Origin: an uncultured Planctomycetota bacterium
Lineage (GTDB): Bacteria > Planctomycetota > Phycisphaerae > UBA1845 > Fen-1342
DNA length: 64,000 nt
Assembly: GCA_900696525.1 (NCBI GenBank)
Contig: CAADGL010000012.1
Coordinates: forward strand, 620,001 to 684,000
Direction of reading: 5' to 3'
Positions 6,555 through 15,367 of the stretch are shown here, in pieces. Position 1 is the stretch's first letter; each line of letters begins with the position of its first letter. A model generated the notes under the pieces. That model searched no databases, had not been told where the DNA came from, and was given only the letters and a program-made list of their open reading frames with translations. A program made the position numbers and the translations under genes.

Positions 6555-9093
6555 GAAACCCACGCGCTCACGCCGGCGCGATGCCGCGACCGATGCCAAC
6601 GTCGAAGCGGCGCAGGCGGCCGCTGACTCCACCGCCGCCCCGCCGGAAGCGAGCGACACCAACAGGGAGCCGGCGCCGGAGCCCACGGCCCGCCGACGGT
6701 CGGCGCGCCCGCGTCCGGCCAAAGCCCGGCGAGAGGAAGCGCCGCCCGCCGCGGGCGGCGCCGCGCCCGCGCCCGCAGCGGGCTCGGCAGCCCAGATCGA
6801 GCGCGCGGACAACGCGGTGGTGATCCGTTTTCCGCCCGTGGCGCGATCGGCTCGGGTCGGCGCCGCGCGGCCTGCGCCGCCGCCCGCCGCCGTGCCGCCG
6901 GTCGCTCCGCAAGCGCCCACGGCTGACGACGTGGACGACGAAGACGCGCTGGAACGCGCCGCCTCGCTGTTCGACGACATCGAGTCGGAGCGGACAGCGG
7001 CTCGCGGGACTGCCCCGACGGGCGTCGAAGTGCTGCCGGTCCCGGGGCCGGTGACAGAGATCGAGCCGGATGATGCGGAGCTGCCGGGCGCAGGACAGGC
7101 GCCGCCGGCTCGCGAGCCGGTCGACGGCAACGGTGAAAAGCGGCTCTCGCCGAGCCAGCGCCGGCGGCAACGTCGGCGCCGGCGGTCGCAGGCGCGGACC
7201 GCGGACGGCGCCGTGCCAGCCGAGGCGCGCGAGGCGGCCCCGTCGCAGGAAGCTCGCGAGCGCGGCGCGCCGACCAGGTCGCCGGCAGGGGCGAAACAGG
7301 CTTCGCCAGCCAAGCAGCCCGCAGCCGCGAGACCCAAGGATGAGCCGCGCGGGCGCGAAGCGCCCGAGGCCGACGACGGGCGCGACCGCCGTGGTCGCCG
7401 GCGGCGCGGACGGCCGCGGCGCTGGGAGCGCGACGACGTTGCGGGGGCGACGGATTCGGAGTTCGTCGCAGGCGAGACGGAGCCGGAGGAGATGACCGCG
7501 GAGTCGCTGGCGCTGTCGCTTGAGGAGGAGGGGCAGGAGGCGGCCGCGGCGACGCCGGCGCCCGCCGGCAACAAGGAAATGATCATCAACGTCGTGCCGC
7601 GCGAGGAGTGCCGGATCGCGGTTCTCGAGGACGGCAAGCTCGAGGAGATCTACCTGGAGCGGGCCTCGGCGGAGAACCACGTGGGGAACATCTACAAGGG
7701 CGTGGTGACCAACGTGGAGCCGAGCATCCAGGCCGCGTTCATCGACTTCGGGCTGGGTAAGAACGGCTTTCTGCACATCTCCGACCTGCACCCGCAGTAT
7801 TTCCCGGGCGGGGACAAGCAGGTCGAGAACGTGGGGCGCAAGCTGCCGCGGCGGGCGCGGCCGCCGGTGCAGCGCTGCCTGCGGCGTGGGCAGGAGATCC
7901 TGGTGCAGATCACGAAGGAGGGCATCGGGACGAAGGGGCCGACGCTGACGACGTACCTGAGCATTCCGGGGCGATTCCTGGTGATGATGCCGGGGATGCG
8001 GCGGCTGGGGGTGTCGCGCAAGATCGAGGACGACGACATTCGCGACACGCTGCGCAGTGCGATGTTCGAGCTGGACCTGCCGGAGGACATGGGCTTCATC
8101 GCCCGGACGGCGGCGCAGGGGCGGACGAAGCGCGAGTTGCAGATGGATCTGAACTATCTGTCGCGGCTGTGGCGGGCGGTGGAGACGCGCATCCGCAACG
8201 AGAGGGCGCCGGCGGAGCTGTACCGCGAGTCGGACCTGGTGATCCGGACGATCCGTGACGTGTTCACGTCGGACGTTCACCAGATCATCGTCGACGACCC
8301 GGAGGTGGCCGAGCGGGCCCGCGAGTTCCTGTCGATCTTCAGCCCGCGCTCGCGCGACATGGTGATCGAGTACAACGCGCCGGAGCCGATCTTCCACCGC
8401 TACGGCATCGAGGCGGAGCTGGAGCGGCTGCACTCGCGGCACGTGCCGCTGCGCAGTGGCGGGTCGCTGGTGATCGACCAGACCGAAGCGCTGGTGGCCA
8501 TCGACGTCAACAGCGGGCGCTTCCGCACCGAGGACGACGCGGAGGCGACGGCGTACAAGATCAACATCGAGGCGGCGGACGAGATTCCGCGGCAGTTGCG
8601 GCTGCGCGACCTGGGGGGCGTGATCATCTGCGACTTCATCGACATGCGCCACGAATCGCACCGCCGCGACATCGAGAAGCGCCTGATCCGCAACCTCAAA
8701 CATCACAAGGAGCGGGCCAAGGTGCTGCGCATGAGCGCGTTCGGGATCATCGAGATGACGCGCCAGCGGCAGCGCGCCAGCCTGACGCGCAGCGTCTACC
8801 AGGACTGCCACCACTGCCGCGGCACGGGCCTGGTCAAGACCACCGAGTCAGTGGCGCTCGACGTGATCCGGCTGTTGCAGCTTTCGGTGACGCGCGAGCA
8901 GATCGCCAGCATCGAGGTCACGGTCTCGCCCGAGGTGGCGTTCCTGCTCCAGAACCGCAAGCGGGCCCTGATTCACGCGTTCGAGACGCGCAACCATCGC
9001 ACGATCGCGATCCGGCCGGAGCCGCGGTTCGGCCTCGACCAGGTGCAGATCCAGTGCTCCGACGCGCGCGGGCGGCTCGTGCCGCATCCGTGA
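6538..9093 (+). CDS. rng: Ribonuclease E/G family endoribonuclease with long disordered N-terminal extension
   Basis: 851 residues from a TTG start with GAGG seven bases upstream. The first ~340 residues are low-complexity (Ala, Pro, Arg, Glu; basic patches such as RRRQRRRRRSQ) and lack a recognisable fold. They are followed by the S1 domain (about 345-470), the 5'-sensor region and the DNase I-like catalytic domain. Metal-binding Asp656 (AIDVNSGRF) and Asp699 (IICDFIDM) are 43 apart, exactly as E. coli Asp303 and Asp346. The zinc-link CHHC (757-760) also matches the E. coli spacing. The enzyme cuts single-stranded RNA in mRNA decay and rRNA processing. The extension may bind RNA or partner proteins, as the C-terminal tail of E. 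coli RNase E does; that is inference. Confidence 0.95.
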   Translation: MAKTTKKPTRSRRRDAATDANVEAAQAAADSTAAPPEASDTNREPAPEPTARRRSARPRPAKARREEAPPAAGGAAPAPAAGSAAQIERADNAVVIRFPPVARSARVGAARPAPPPAAVPPVAPQAPTADDVDDEDALERAASLFDDIESERTAARGTAPTGVEVLPVPGPVTEIEPDDAELPGAGQAPPAREPVDGNGEKRLSPSQRRRQRRRRRSQARTADGAVPAEAREAAPSQEARERGAPTRSPAGAKQASPAKQPAAARPKDEPRGREAPEADDGRDRRGRRRRGRPRRWERDDVAGATDSEFVAGETEPEEMTAESLALSLEEEGQEAAAATPAPAGNKEMIINVVPREECRIAVLEDGKLEEIYLERASAENHVGNIYKGVVTNVEPSIQAAFIDFGLGKNGFLHISDLHPQYFPGGDKQVENVGRKLPRRARPPVQRCLRRGQEILVQITKEGIGTKGPTLTTYLSIPGRFLVMMPGMRRLGVSRKIEDDDIRDTLRSAMFELDLPEDMGFIARTAAQGRTKRELQMDLNYLSRLWRAVETRIRNERAPAELYRESDLVIRTIRDVFTSDVHQIIVDDPEVAERAREFLSIFSPRSRDMVIEYNAPEPIFHRYGIEAELERLHSRHVPLRSGGSLVIDQTEALVAIDVNSGRFRTEDDAEATAYKINIEAADEIPRQLRLRDLGGVIICDFIDMRHESHRRDIEKRLIRNLKHHKERAKVLRMSAFGIIEMTRQRQRASLTRSVYQDCHHCRGTGLVKTTESVALDVIRLLQLSVTREQIASIEVTVSPEVAFLLQNRKRALIHAFETRNHRTIAIRPEPRFGLDQVQIQCSDARGRLVPHP

Positions 9094-9190
9094 GCAGCGA
9101 ATGGGCCACGGCGAATTGACTGCGCGCCGGACCGTCTGCCGGGCCGTTCGCTTTCGCCGTTCGGCGTTCTGAGTTTCTGGGAGTCTTCGC

Positions 9191-10159
9191 ATGCCCCCCA
9201 ACCAGCTCGGCGAGGCCCTGGGGCCGCTCGTGGAGCGCGTCGTCGCCAGCTATTTCGACGACCCGCGCACCCACCACATCGACCGCGAGTTTCTTCCGTC
9301 GAAGCGCGGCATCAAGGACATCTGCGACCTGCTGATGGAGCTCACCTACCCCGGCTACATCGGCCGCCACGGTCTGACGCGCCACAACATCAGCTACCAC
9401 GTCGGCGAGCTGCTGCCGCGCCTCTGGGAGCAACTCGCCGAGCAGATCACGCGCTGCCTGTGCCACCTGCGCGAGGCCGGCGAGCACGCCCTCAGCGACG
9501 CCGCCTGCCGCCAGCGCGCCGACGCCCTCGCCAGCCGCTTCGTCGAGCGCATCCCCGACGTGCGCCGGCTGCTGGCCGACGACGTGCAGGCGGCCTACGA
9601 CGGCGACCCGGCGGCGACCAGCACGGCGGAGATCATCCTCGCGTACCCGGCGTTGCTGGCCGTGACCATCTACCGCTATGCGCACGAGCTGCACGAGATG
9701 GGCGTTGTCTTCATCCCGCGCATCATGACCGAGCACGCCCACTACCTGACGGGCATCGACATCCACCCCGGCGCCCGCATCGGCCGCAGCTTCTTCATCG
9801 ACCACGGCACCGGCGTGGTTATCGGCGAGACCACGCAGATCGGCGACAACGTGAAGATCTATCAGGGCGTCACGCTCGGAGCGCTGTCGTTCCCCAAGGA
9901 CGAGCGCGGCCGCATCATCCGCGGCTCCAAGCGGCACCCGACCATCGGCAACAACGTCACGATCTACGCCAACGCCATCGTGCTCGGCGGCGAGACGCTC
10001 ATCGGAGACGGCGCGGTCGTCGGCGGCTCGGTCTTCATCACCGAAAGCGTCGAGCCCGGCCACCAGGTCTCCATCACGCCGCCCGTGCTGCGCGTCCGGC
10101 CGCCCAAGGGCGCCGCGCCGCGCATCGACGGCAAGTACGTGCCGGACTGGGTGATCTGA
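9191..10159 (+). CDS. cysE: Serine O-acetyltransferase, long EpsC-type
   Basis: A 322-residue protein. The N-terminal helical region (1-150) is followed by a left-handed beta-helix with hexapeptide repeats: the segment around HPGARIGRSFFIDHGTGVVI, then VIGETTQIGDNVKIYQGVTLGALS. His and Asp of the DHGTG motif are the usual catalytic residues. It acetylates L-serine with acetyl-CoA, the first step of cysteine synthesis. The ATG has GGGAG seven bases upstream. It is convergent with the next gene, with only six bases between the stop codons, and no cysK is beside it. Confidence 0.93.
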   Translation: MPPNQLGEALGPLVERVVASYFDDPRTHHIDREFLPSKRGIKDICDLLMELTYPGYIGRHGLTRHNISYHVGELLPRLWEQLAEQITRCLCHLREAGEHALSDAACRQRADALASRFVERIPDVRRLLADDVQAAYDGDPAATSTAEIILAYPALLAVTIYRYAHELHEMGVVFIPRIMTEHAHYLTGIDIHPGARIGRSFFIDHGTGVVIGETTQIGDNVKIYQGVTLGALSFPKDERGRIIRGSKRHPTIGNNVTIYANAIVLGGETLIGDGAVVGGSVFITESVEPGHQVSITPPVLRVRPPKGAAPRIDGKYVPDWVI

Positions 10160-10165
10160 GCGCGA

Positions 10166-11488
10166 TCAGCCCTTGCTGCGCCACCAGCGCCGCCACCACG
10201 GCTCCCCTGCCGTCGCGCCGAACTCCTGCCGGTACTTGCGGATGAAGCGCGCCACCAGGTCGGGCCGGCACGCGGGCATGTCGATCCCTGGCAGGTCCGC
10301 CTGGTGCTGCTCCTCGCCCCGCGAGTGCAGCCAGCCGTTGTCGCCGGCGGTGCGGCGGCCGGCCGTGCCGGGCCAGGGGTAGTACGGACGGACGTCGACG
10401 ACGTCGGGGTGGAGGGTGCGCAGGAGCCGGCCGGTGTCTTCGAGGGAGACTTCGCTCTCGTACGGCGCGCCCAGGTACAGCACGGCCCGCGTGCGGATGC
10501 CCGATTGCCGCGCCAGCGCGAACGTGCTGGTCAACTGCTCTTCGCTGAGCGCCATCTCGAAAATCTCGTTGCGGATGAAGTCGCTGCCGCTGATGACCTC
10601 GATGTCGGCAAAACGGCAGCCCGCCGCCGCCAGACGCGCGACGATCGCGGCGTCGGCGGCGTTGGCGCGCAGGTGACAGCGCAGCGGCAGGCCGCAATCG
10701 CGCTCATAGACCGACAGAAAGCCCTCCAGCCACGTCCGGTCGAGCGCGAAGGCGTGGTCGAGAATCCGCACGGACTGCGCCCCGGCGTATCGCGCCCGCA
10801 GTTCGCCGATCTCCTCCAGCAGGTTCTCGGGCGACCGCCTGCGGACCCAGGCCCCGCGGCCTTCGTACAGCCTGGCCGTCGCAGGCAGCAGGCAATAGCC
10901 GCAGGCCTGCGGGCAGCCTCGGCCGACGGCGATCTCCAGCTCACTCGTCTGCCGGACCCACTCGGAGTACTCGAACGCCTCACGCTCGGCGAACGGCAGC
11001 GAATCCAGGTCTTCCACCAGCGCGGGCATCTGCGGCTGGACCAGGCGGCTCTCGTCGCGCCACCACACGCCCTGCACCACCTGCCGCACCGCCGGGTCTT
11101 TCAGCCGCTCGAAATACGCCACCAGCGACGCGTCGGGCTCGCCGATCGCCACCGCCGCCACGCCCGGCAGGCTCAGACAGCCGGTCGGATCGACCGTCGC
11201 GTAGGTTCCGCCGGCGACGACGGGAAGGAACTCCTTGTCCTGGAGGTATTGCAGGGCTCGGCGGGCGACGTCGATGCAGACGGCGGAGATGTCGGCGTAG
11301 AGGATCTGGGGCAGGTGCCGGGCGAGCGCGGCTTTGATCGGGGCCGGGTCGGGCCGCGAGACGCCGACCAGGGCTACGTCGTGTCCGCGGGCCTTCAGCA
11401 GGGCCAGCAGCACGCCCAACTGCGGCTCGAAGCGCGGCACAGGTCGGCCACGCACGGCTGCGACGAACTGGAACGCCAGTATCCGCAT
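10166..11488 (-). CDS. Radical SAM protein with B12-binding-like N-terminal domain
   Basis: 440 residues. The first ~135 residues (FEPQLGVLLALLKARGHDVAL, then VVAGGTYATVDP) have the Rossmann-like pattern of the B12-binding domain of BchE/MiaB-like radical-SAM enzymes; the cobalamin His motif is not obvious. The radical-SAM cluster motif is in VGRGCPQACGYCLLP (CxxxCxxC), near residues 185-200, followed by a TIM-barrel region. The C-terminus is basic and Trp-rich (WWRRWWRSKG). The substrate is unknown. A TAGAAT hexamer and a GGGAG site lie upstream on the minus strand. It could be a distant functional partner of the TIGR03936 protein at 5802, but it is not of the expected TIGR03960 type as far as I can tell. 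Confidence 0.8.
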   Translation of the reverse strand: MRILAFQFVAAVRGRPVPRFEPQLGVLLALLKARGHDVALVGVSRPDPAPIKAALARHLPQILYADISAVCIDVARRALQYLQDKEFLPVVAGGTYATVDPTGCLSLPGVAAVAIGEPDASLVAYFERLKDPAVRQVVQGVWWRDESRLVQPQMPALVEDLDSLPFAEREAFEYSEWVRQTSELEIAVGRGCPQACGYCLLPATARLYEGRGAWVRRRSPENLLEEIGELRARYAGAQSVRILDHAFALDRTWLEGFLSVYERDCGLPLRCHLRANAADAAIVARLAAAGCRFADIEVISGSDFIRNEIFEMALSEEQLTSTFALARQSGIRTRAVLYLGAPYESEVSLEDTGRLLRTLHPDVVDVRPYYPWPGTAGRRTAGDNGWLHSRGEEQHQADLPGIDMPACRPDLVARFIRKYRQEFGATAGEPWWRRWWRSKG

Positions 11489-11659
11489 GGCTCCCGCTCT
11501 CGAATGGGGACGGCCGACGCAAGCCGGGATTCTAATGCGGCGGGCTGCGAGGCGGTCGCGGCCGGGCCGGCAATTGCGTCGGAGACGGCGTTCTGCCCCG
11601 AGCGCCGCCCGCGCGAAAACCTCGCGGAGGACGCCGTCCGCGCGTTATCATGGCCCGGC

Positions 11660-14600
11660 ATGCGATTCCGCATCGATTGGGCCGCTCTGTCAGCCGTGAT
11701 CCTCAGCGTCGCGTCGCCTGGCGCTCCGTCCGCCGCGAGGGCGGCAAGCGCCGCTGGTGGCGCGGCCACCGGGGAGCAGCGCCGCGCGCCGGCCGCCGTG
11801 CGCTATGGCCGCGATATTCGCCCGATCCTGTCGGACCGCTGCTTCAAGTGCCACGGCCCTGACGCGGCCACGCGCGCCGCGGACCTGCGGCTCGACGAAT
11901 TTGAGTCGGCAACGAGGGCGCGGCGCGGCGGTCCGGCGATCGTCCCGGGCGCACCATCGGCGAGCCTCGCCTGGCTGCGCGTCACGCACGCCGACGCGGA
12001 AGAGCGCATGCCGCCGCCCGACAGTCGCAAGCCCGCGCTGTCGGCCAGTGAGCTGGAGCTGCTGCGGAAGTGGATCGAAGCCGGTGCGATGTATGAGCCG
12101 CATTGGGCCTTTCAGCCGCCGCAGCGTCCGCAGCCGCCGGCGAACCAGGGGCTGGGCTGGTGTCGCAATGAGATCGACCGGTTTGTTCTGGCCGGGCTGG
12201 AGGGGCGTGGGCTTTCGCCGAGCCCGGAGGCGGAGCGGCCGGAGCTGCTGCGGCGGGTGTTTCTGGATGTGACGGGCCTGCCGCCGACGGCTGGGGAGAT
12301 GGAGGCGTACCTGGCGGATGGGAGCGGGGACGCCTATGAGCGCTGGGTTGACCGGCTGCTGACGGAGGAGCCGTATCGGACGCGCTACGCCGAGCGGATG
12401 GCGGTCGCGTGGCTCGACGCGGCCCGTTACGCGGACACGATCGGAATACACACCGACGCGGGGCGGACGCTGTGGCCGTGGCGGGACTGGGTGCTGCGGG
12501 CGTATCGTGACAACAAGCCGTTCGATGCGTTCGTCACGGAGCAGATCGCGGGTGACCTGCTGCCCGGCGCGGGCCAGGACGAGCGCGTCGCGACCGGTTT
12601 CTGCCGGGCCCACGTCGTGAGCGACGAGGGCGGCGCGATCAACGAGGAATACCTGGTCGAGTACGCCGTGGATCGCGTATCGACGGCCGGGTCGGTGCTG
12701 CTGGGGCTGACGCTGGGCTGCGCGCGCTGCCACGATCACAAGTTCGACCCGATCAGCCAGCGCGAGTTCTACTCGCTGATGGCGTACTTCAATTCCGTCG
12801 ATGAGCCGGGCGTCTACTCGCAGCTTCCCGATCCGCAGCGGGCCTTCGAGCCCTTCATCTCCGTACCCAGCGCCGAGCAGGCCGCCGGACTGGCGGACCT
12901 GCGGGAGAAACACGCGGCGGCGGTGGACGAAGCCGGGCGCGTGACACCCGAAGAGGAGCGGGAGCGGCGGAAGTACTTCGCGGCGTTGCCCGCCCGTTTC
13001 GGAACGGACTGGTCGATCCCGCGTGTGGTCGCGGCGACGGCGACCGGCGCGACGCTCACCGTGCAGGCGGACGGCTCGGTGCTGGCCTCGGGCGAGAACC
13101 CGGCTCGCGACGACCAGGAGCTGAGGCTGCATACCGAGGCTGCGGATCTGCGATTGATCCTGCTCGAAGCCCTGCCCGATCCGACGTTGCCGCACGGCCG
13201 CGTTGGCCGCGCTCCGAACGGCAACGCGGTGCTGACGGGCGTCGAGGTCGAGGCGATCCGCCGCGCCGATCCGTCGCAGCGCCGGCAGGTGCGGTTCGCC
13301 TGGGCCTGGGCGGACGTCGAGCAGCCCGACGGCGATTTCCAGGTCGTCAACGTGCTGGACGACGCCGAGCAGAGCGGCTGGGCGGTCGATGCGCATCGCC
13401 GGCCGGGCGGCCGCGCGGCGCTGCTGCTGTCGGAGGAGCCGTTCGGATTCGAAGGCGGAACCGAACTGCGCGTCACCTTGCGCTACCGCTCAATCTACGA
13501 CCAGCACGCGCTCGGCCGGGTGCGCGTGCGCGTCGGCCGGCTCGATGCGCAGGCGGCGCACGAGCTGCCCGAGGCCCTCGGAAGCTGGATGCTCGTCGGG
13601 CCGTTCCCAGCCGACAGCGGCGACGCCGCCTTCGACACGGCCTTCGGGCCCGAGAACGACGGGGCGATCGACCCCGGCCGCAATTTCGGCTTCGGCAACC
13701 AGTACTGGCGGCACGCGCCGGAGGTGCGCGACGGGCAGACGGCCACGTTCGGCGACGGCCTGTACGCGCTGTACCTGGGCCGCGCGGTCTACGCGCCGAC
13801 GGCGCGCGAGCTCGACCTTTCGCTCGGCAGCGACGACGGCATCCGGGTCTTTGTCAACGGAAGCGAGGCGTTCGCGAACAAGGTCGCCCGCGGCGTCGCG
13901 CCGGACCAGGACCGGGCGCGCCTATCACTGCGGCCCGGTCGAAACGAGCTGGTCTTCAAGATATCGAACATCGGCGGGCCGGCCGGCTTCTACTATCGAG
14001 CGGCGCCGCGCGACGGGGCGGTGACGAGCGAGCTCGTGGCGGGAATCCTGCCCGAGGCCGCGCGTTCGGCCGAGGCGCATGCGCGGGCCGAGGTGGCTTG
14101 GAGACTGGCCTTCTCGCCGCGCTATCGTGAGATCATGCAGTCCGCCGCCGTCTTCGAGCGCCAGCTTGCCGACCTGGAGCGCCAGATTCCCGTGACGATG
14201 GTGATGAAGGAGCTCGATGCGCCGCGCGAGACCTTTGTGCTGACACGCGGGCAGTATGACCATCCGGATCGCCGGCAGCCGGCGCCGCGTGGCATCCCGG
14301 CGGCGCTGGGCCGCCTGCCGGAGGGCGCTGCGGCCGATCGCCTGGGCCTGGCGCGCTGGCTGACAAGCGCCGAGAACCCGCTGGTGGCGCGGGTCGCGGT
14401 GAACCGGCTGTGGGAGCAGCTTTTCGGATACGGGCTCGTGCGCACGTCGGAGGATTTCGGCCTGCAAGGCGAGTGGCCGACGCATCCGGAGCTGCTGGAC
14501 TGGCTCGCCATCGAGTTCCGCGAGAGCGGCTGGGACGTGCGCGCGATGCTGCGGCTGATCGTCACCAGCAGCACCTACCGCCAGAGCGCCCGCCGCAGGC

Positions 14601-15283
14601 CGGACGCCGCGGCGATCGACCCGGATAACCGACTGCTGGCGCACTTCCCGCGGCAGCGGCTTTCCGCCGAGCAGATTCGCGACCAGGCCTTGTATGTCTC
14701 GGGCCTGCTGGTCGAGAAGTTCGGCGGTCCGCCGGTGAGGCCGTATCAGCCGCCCGGTCTGTGGGAAGAGATCGCGATGCCGCAGTCGAATACGCGCAGC
14801 TACGTGCGCGATCCGGGCGAGGGGCTGTGGCGCCGGAGCCTCTACACCTACTGGAAGCGCGCCGCTCCGCCGCCCGCCATGCTGACGCTCGATGCGCCGA
14901 CGCGGGAGTTCTGCACGGTGCGGCGGATCAACACGAACACGCCGCTCCAGGCGCTGGTGCTGTGGAACGACGAGCAGTTCGTCGAGGCGGCCCGGGCGCT
15001 GGCGGCGCGCGTGCTCGGGGAGGCCGGCGATGACGACGTGCGCCTGGCGGTGATGCTGCGGCGCTGCACGGGGCGCGAGCCGGGCGCGGGCGAGCTCGAG
15101 GCGCTCCGGGCGGCACTGGCCGCGTGGCGGGGCCGCTACTCGCAGGCGCCCGCGGACGCCGAGGCGTTGCTGGCGGTTGGCGAGGCGCCCCGGCCAGCGA
15201 GCATCCCCGCGGAGGAGTTGGCGGCGTGGACGCTGGTGGCGGGCGCGGCGCTGAGCCTGGATGCGACGCTCAGCAAGAACTGA
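11660..15283 (+). CDS. Planctomycete cytochrome c (PSCyt1), DUF1549 and DUF1553 protein
   Basis: 1207 residues with a signal-peptide-like N-terminus. CFKCHGPD (61-68) is a c-type haem site in the planctomycete PSCyt1 domain. DUF1549 follows (WLDAARYADT, then CARCHDHKFDPIS with a second CxxCH). A central insertion of ~350 residues includes a PA14-like segment (SWMLVGPFPAD to LVFKISNIGG). DUF1553 comes last (NRLWEQLFGYGLVRTSEDFG, then INTNTPLQALVLWNDEQF). The frame is open far upstream (to 10304), but that part is antisense to the radical-SAM gene; the ATG at 11660 gives the signal peptide. A TATCAT hexamer ends eight bases before the ATG. The family is abundant in planctomycetes, is almost always followed by a DUF1501 gene as here, and has no proven function. 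Confidence 0.93.
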   Translation: MRFRIDWAALSAVILSVASPGAPSAARAASAAGGAATGEQRRAPAAVRYGRDIRPILSDRCFKCHGPDAATRAADLRLDEFESATRARRGGPAIVPGAPSASLAWLRVTHADAEERMPPPDSRKPALSASELELLRKWIEAGAMYEPHWAFQPPQRPQPPANQGLGWCRNEIDRFVLAGLEGRGLSPSPEAERPELLRRVFLDVTGLPPTAGEMEAYLADGSGDAYERWVDRLLTEEPYRTRYAERMAVAWLDAARYADTIGIHTDAGRTLWPWRDWVLRAYRDNKPFDAFVTEQIAGDLLPGAGQDERVATGFCRAHVVSDEGGAINEEYLVEYAVDRVSTAGSVLLGLTLGCARCHDHKFDPISQREFYSLMAYFNSVDEPGVYSQLPDPQRAFEPFISVPSAEQAAGLADLREKHAAAVDEAGRVTPEEERERRKYFAALPARFGTDWSIPRVVAATATGATLTVQADGSVLASGENPARDDQELRLHTEAADLRLILLEALPDPTLPHGRVGRAPNGNAVLTGVEVEAIRRADPSQRRQVRFAWAWADVEQPDGDFQVVNVLDDAEQSGWAVDAHRRPGGRAALLLSEEPFGFEGGTELRVTLRYRSIYDQHALGRVRVRVGRLDAQAAHELPEALGSWMLVGPFPADSGDAAFDTAFGPENDGAIDPGRNFGFGNQYWRHAPEVRDGQTATFGDGLYALYLGRAVYAPTARELDLSLGSDDGIRVFVNGSEAFANKVARGVAPDQDRARLSLRPGRNELVFKISNIGGPAGFYYRAAPRDGAVTSELVAGILPEAARSAEAHARAEVAWRLAFSPRYREIMQSAAVFERQLADLERQIPVTMVMKELDAPRETFVLTRGQYDHPDRRQPAPRGIPAALGRLPEGAAADRLGLARWLTSAENPLVARVAVNRLWEQLFGYGLVRTSEDFGLQGEWPTHPELLDWLAIEFRESGWDVRAMLRLIVTSSTYRQSARRRPDAAAIDPDNRLLAHFPRQRLSAEQIRDQALYVSGLLVEKFGGPPVRPYQPPGLWEEIAMPQSNTRSYVRDPGEGLWRRSLYTYWKRAAPPPAMLTLDAPTREFCTVRRINTNTPLQALVLWNDEQFVEAARALAARVLGEAGDDDVRLAVMLRRCTGREPGAGELEALRAALAAWRGRYSQAPADAEALLAVGEAPRPASIPAEELAAWTLVAGAALSLDATLSKN

Positions 15284-15367
15284 GATGGTGGCGGGTCCAC
15301 CCGTTGGGCTCTGAGCGGGCCCGCTGTCGGTTCCTAGGTGGTCCGCTGTTGGAAAGAGGCAGGTTCG

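Noticed and set aside
6568..8814. 748-codon minus-strand frame opposite RNase E/G
   Set aside because: The plus strand has catalytic residues at exact family spacing; the antisense product is low-complexity.
10304..11659. 452-codon upstream extension of the DUF1549/DUF1553 gene
   Set aside because: It is antisense to the radical-SAM gene and lacks a signal peptide; the ATG at 11660 gives a proper exported N-terminus.
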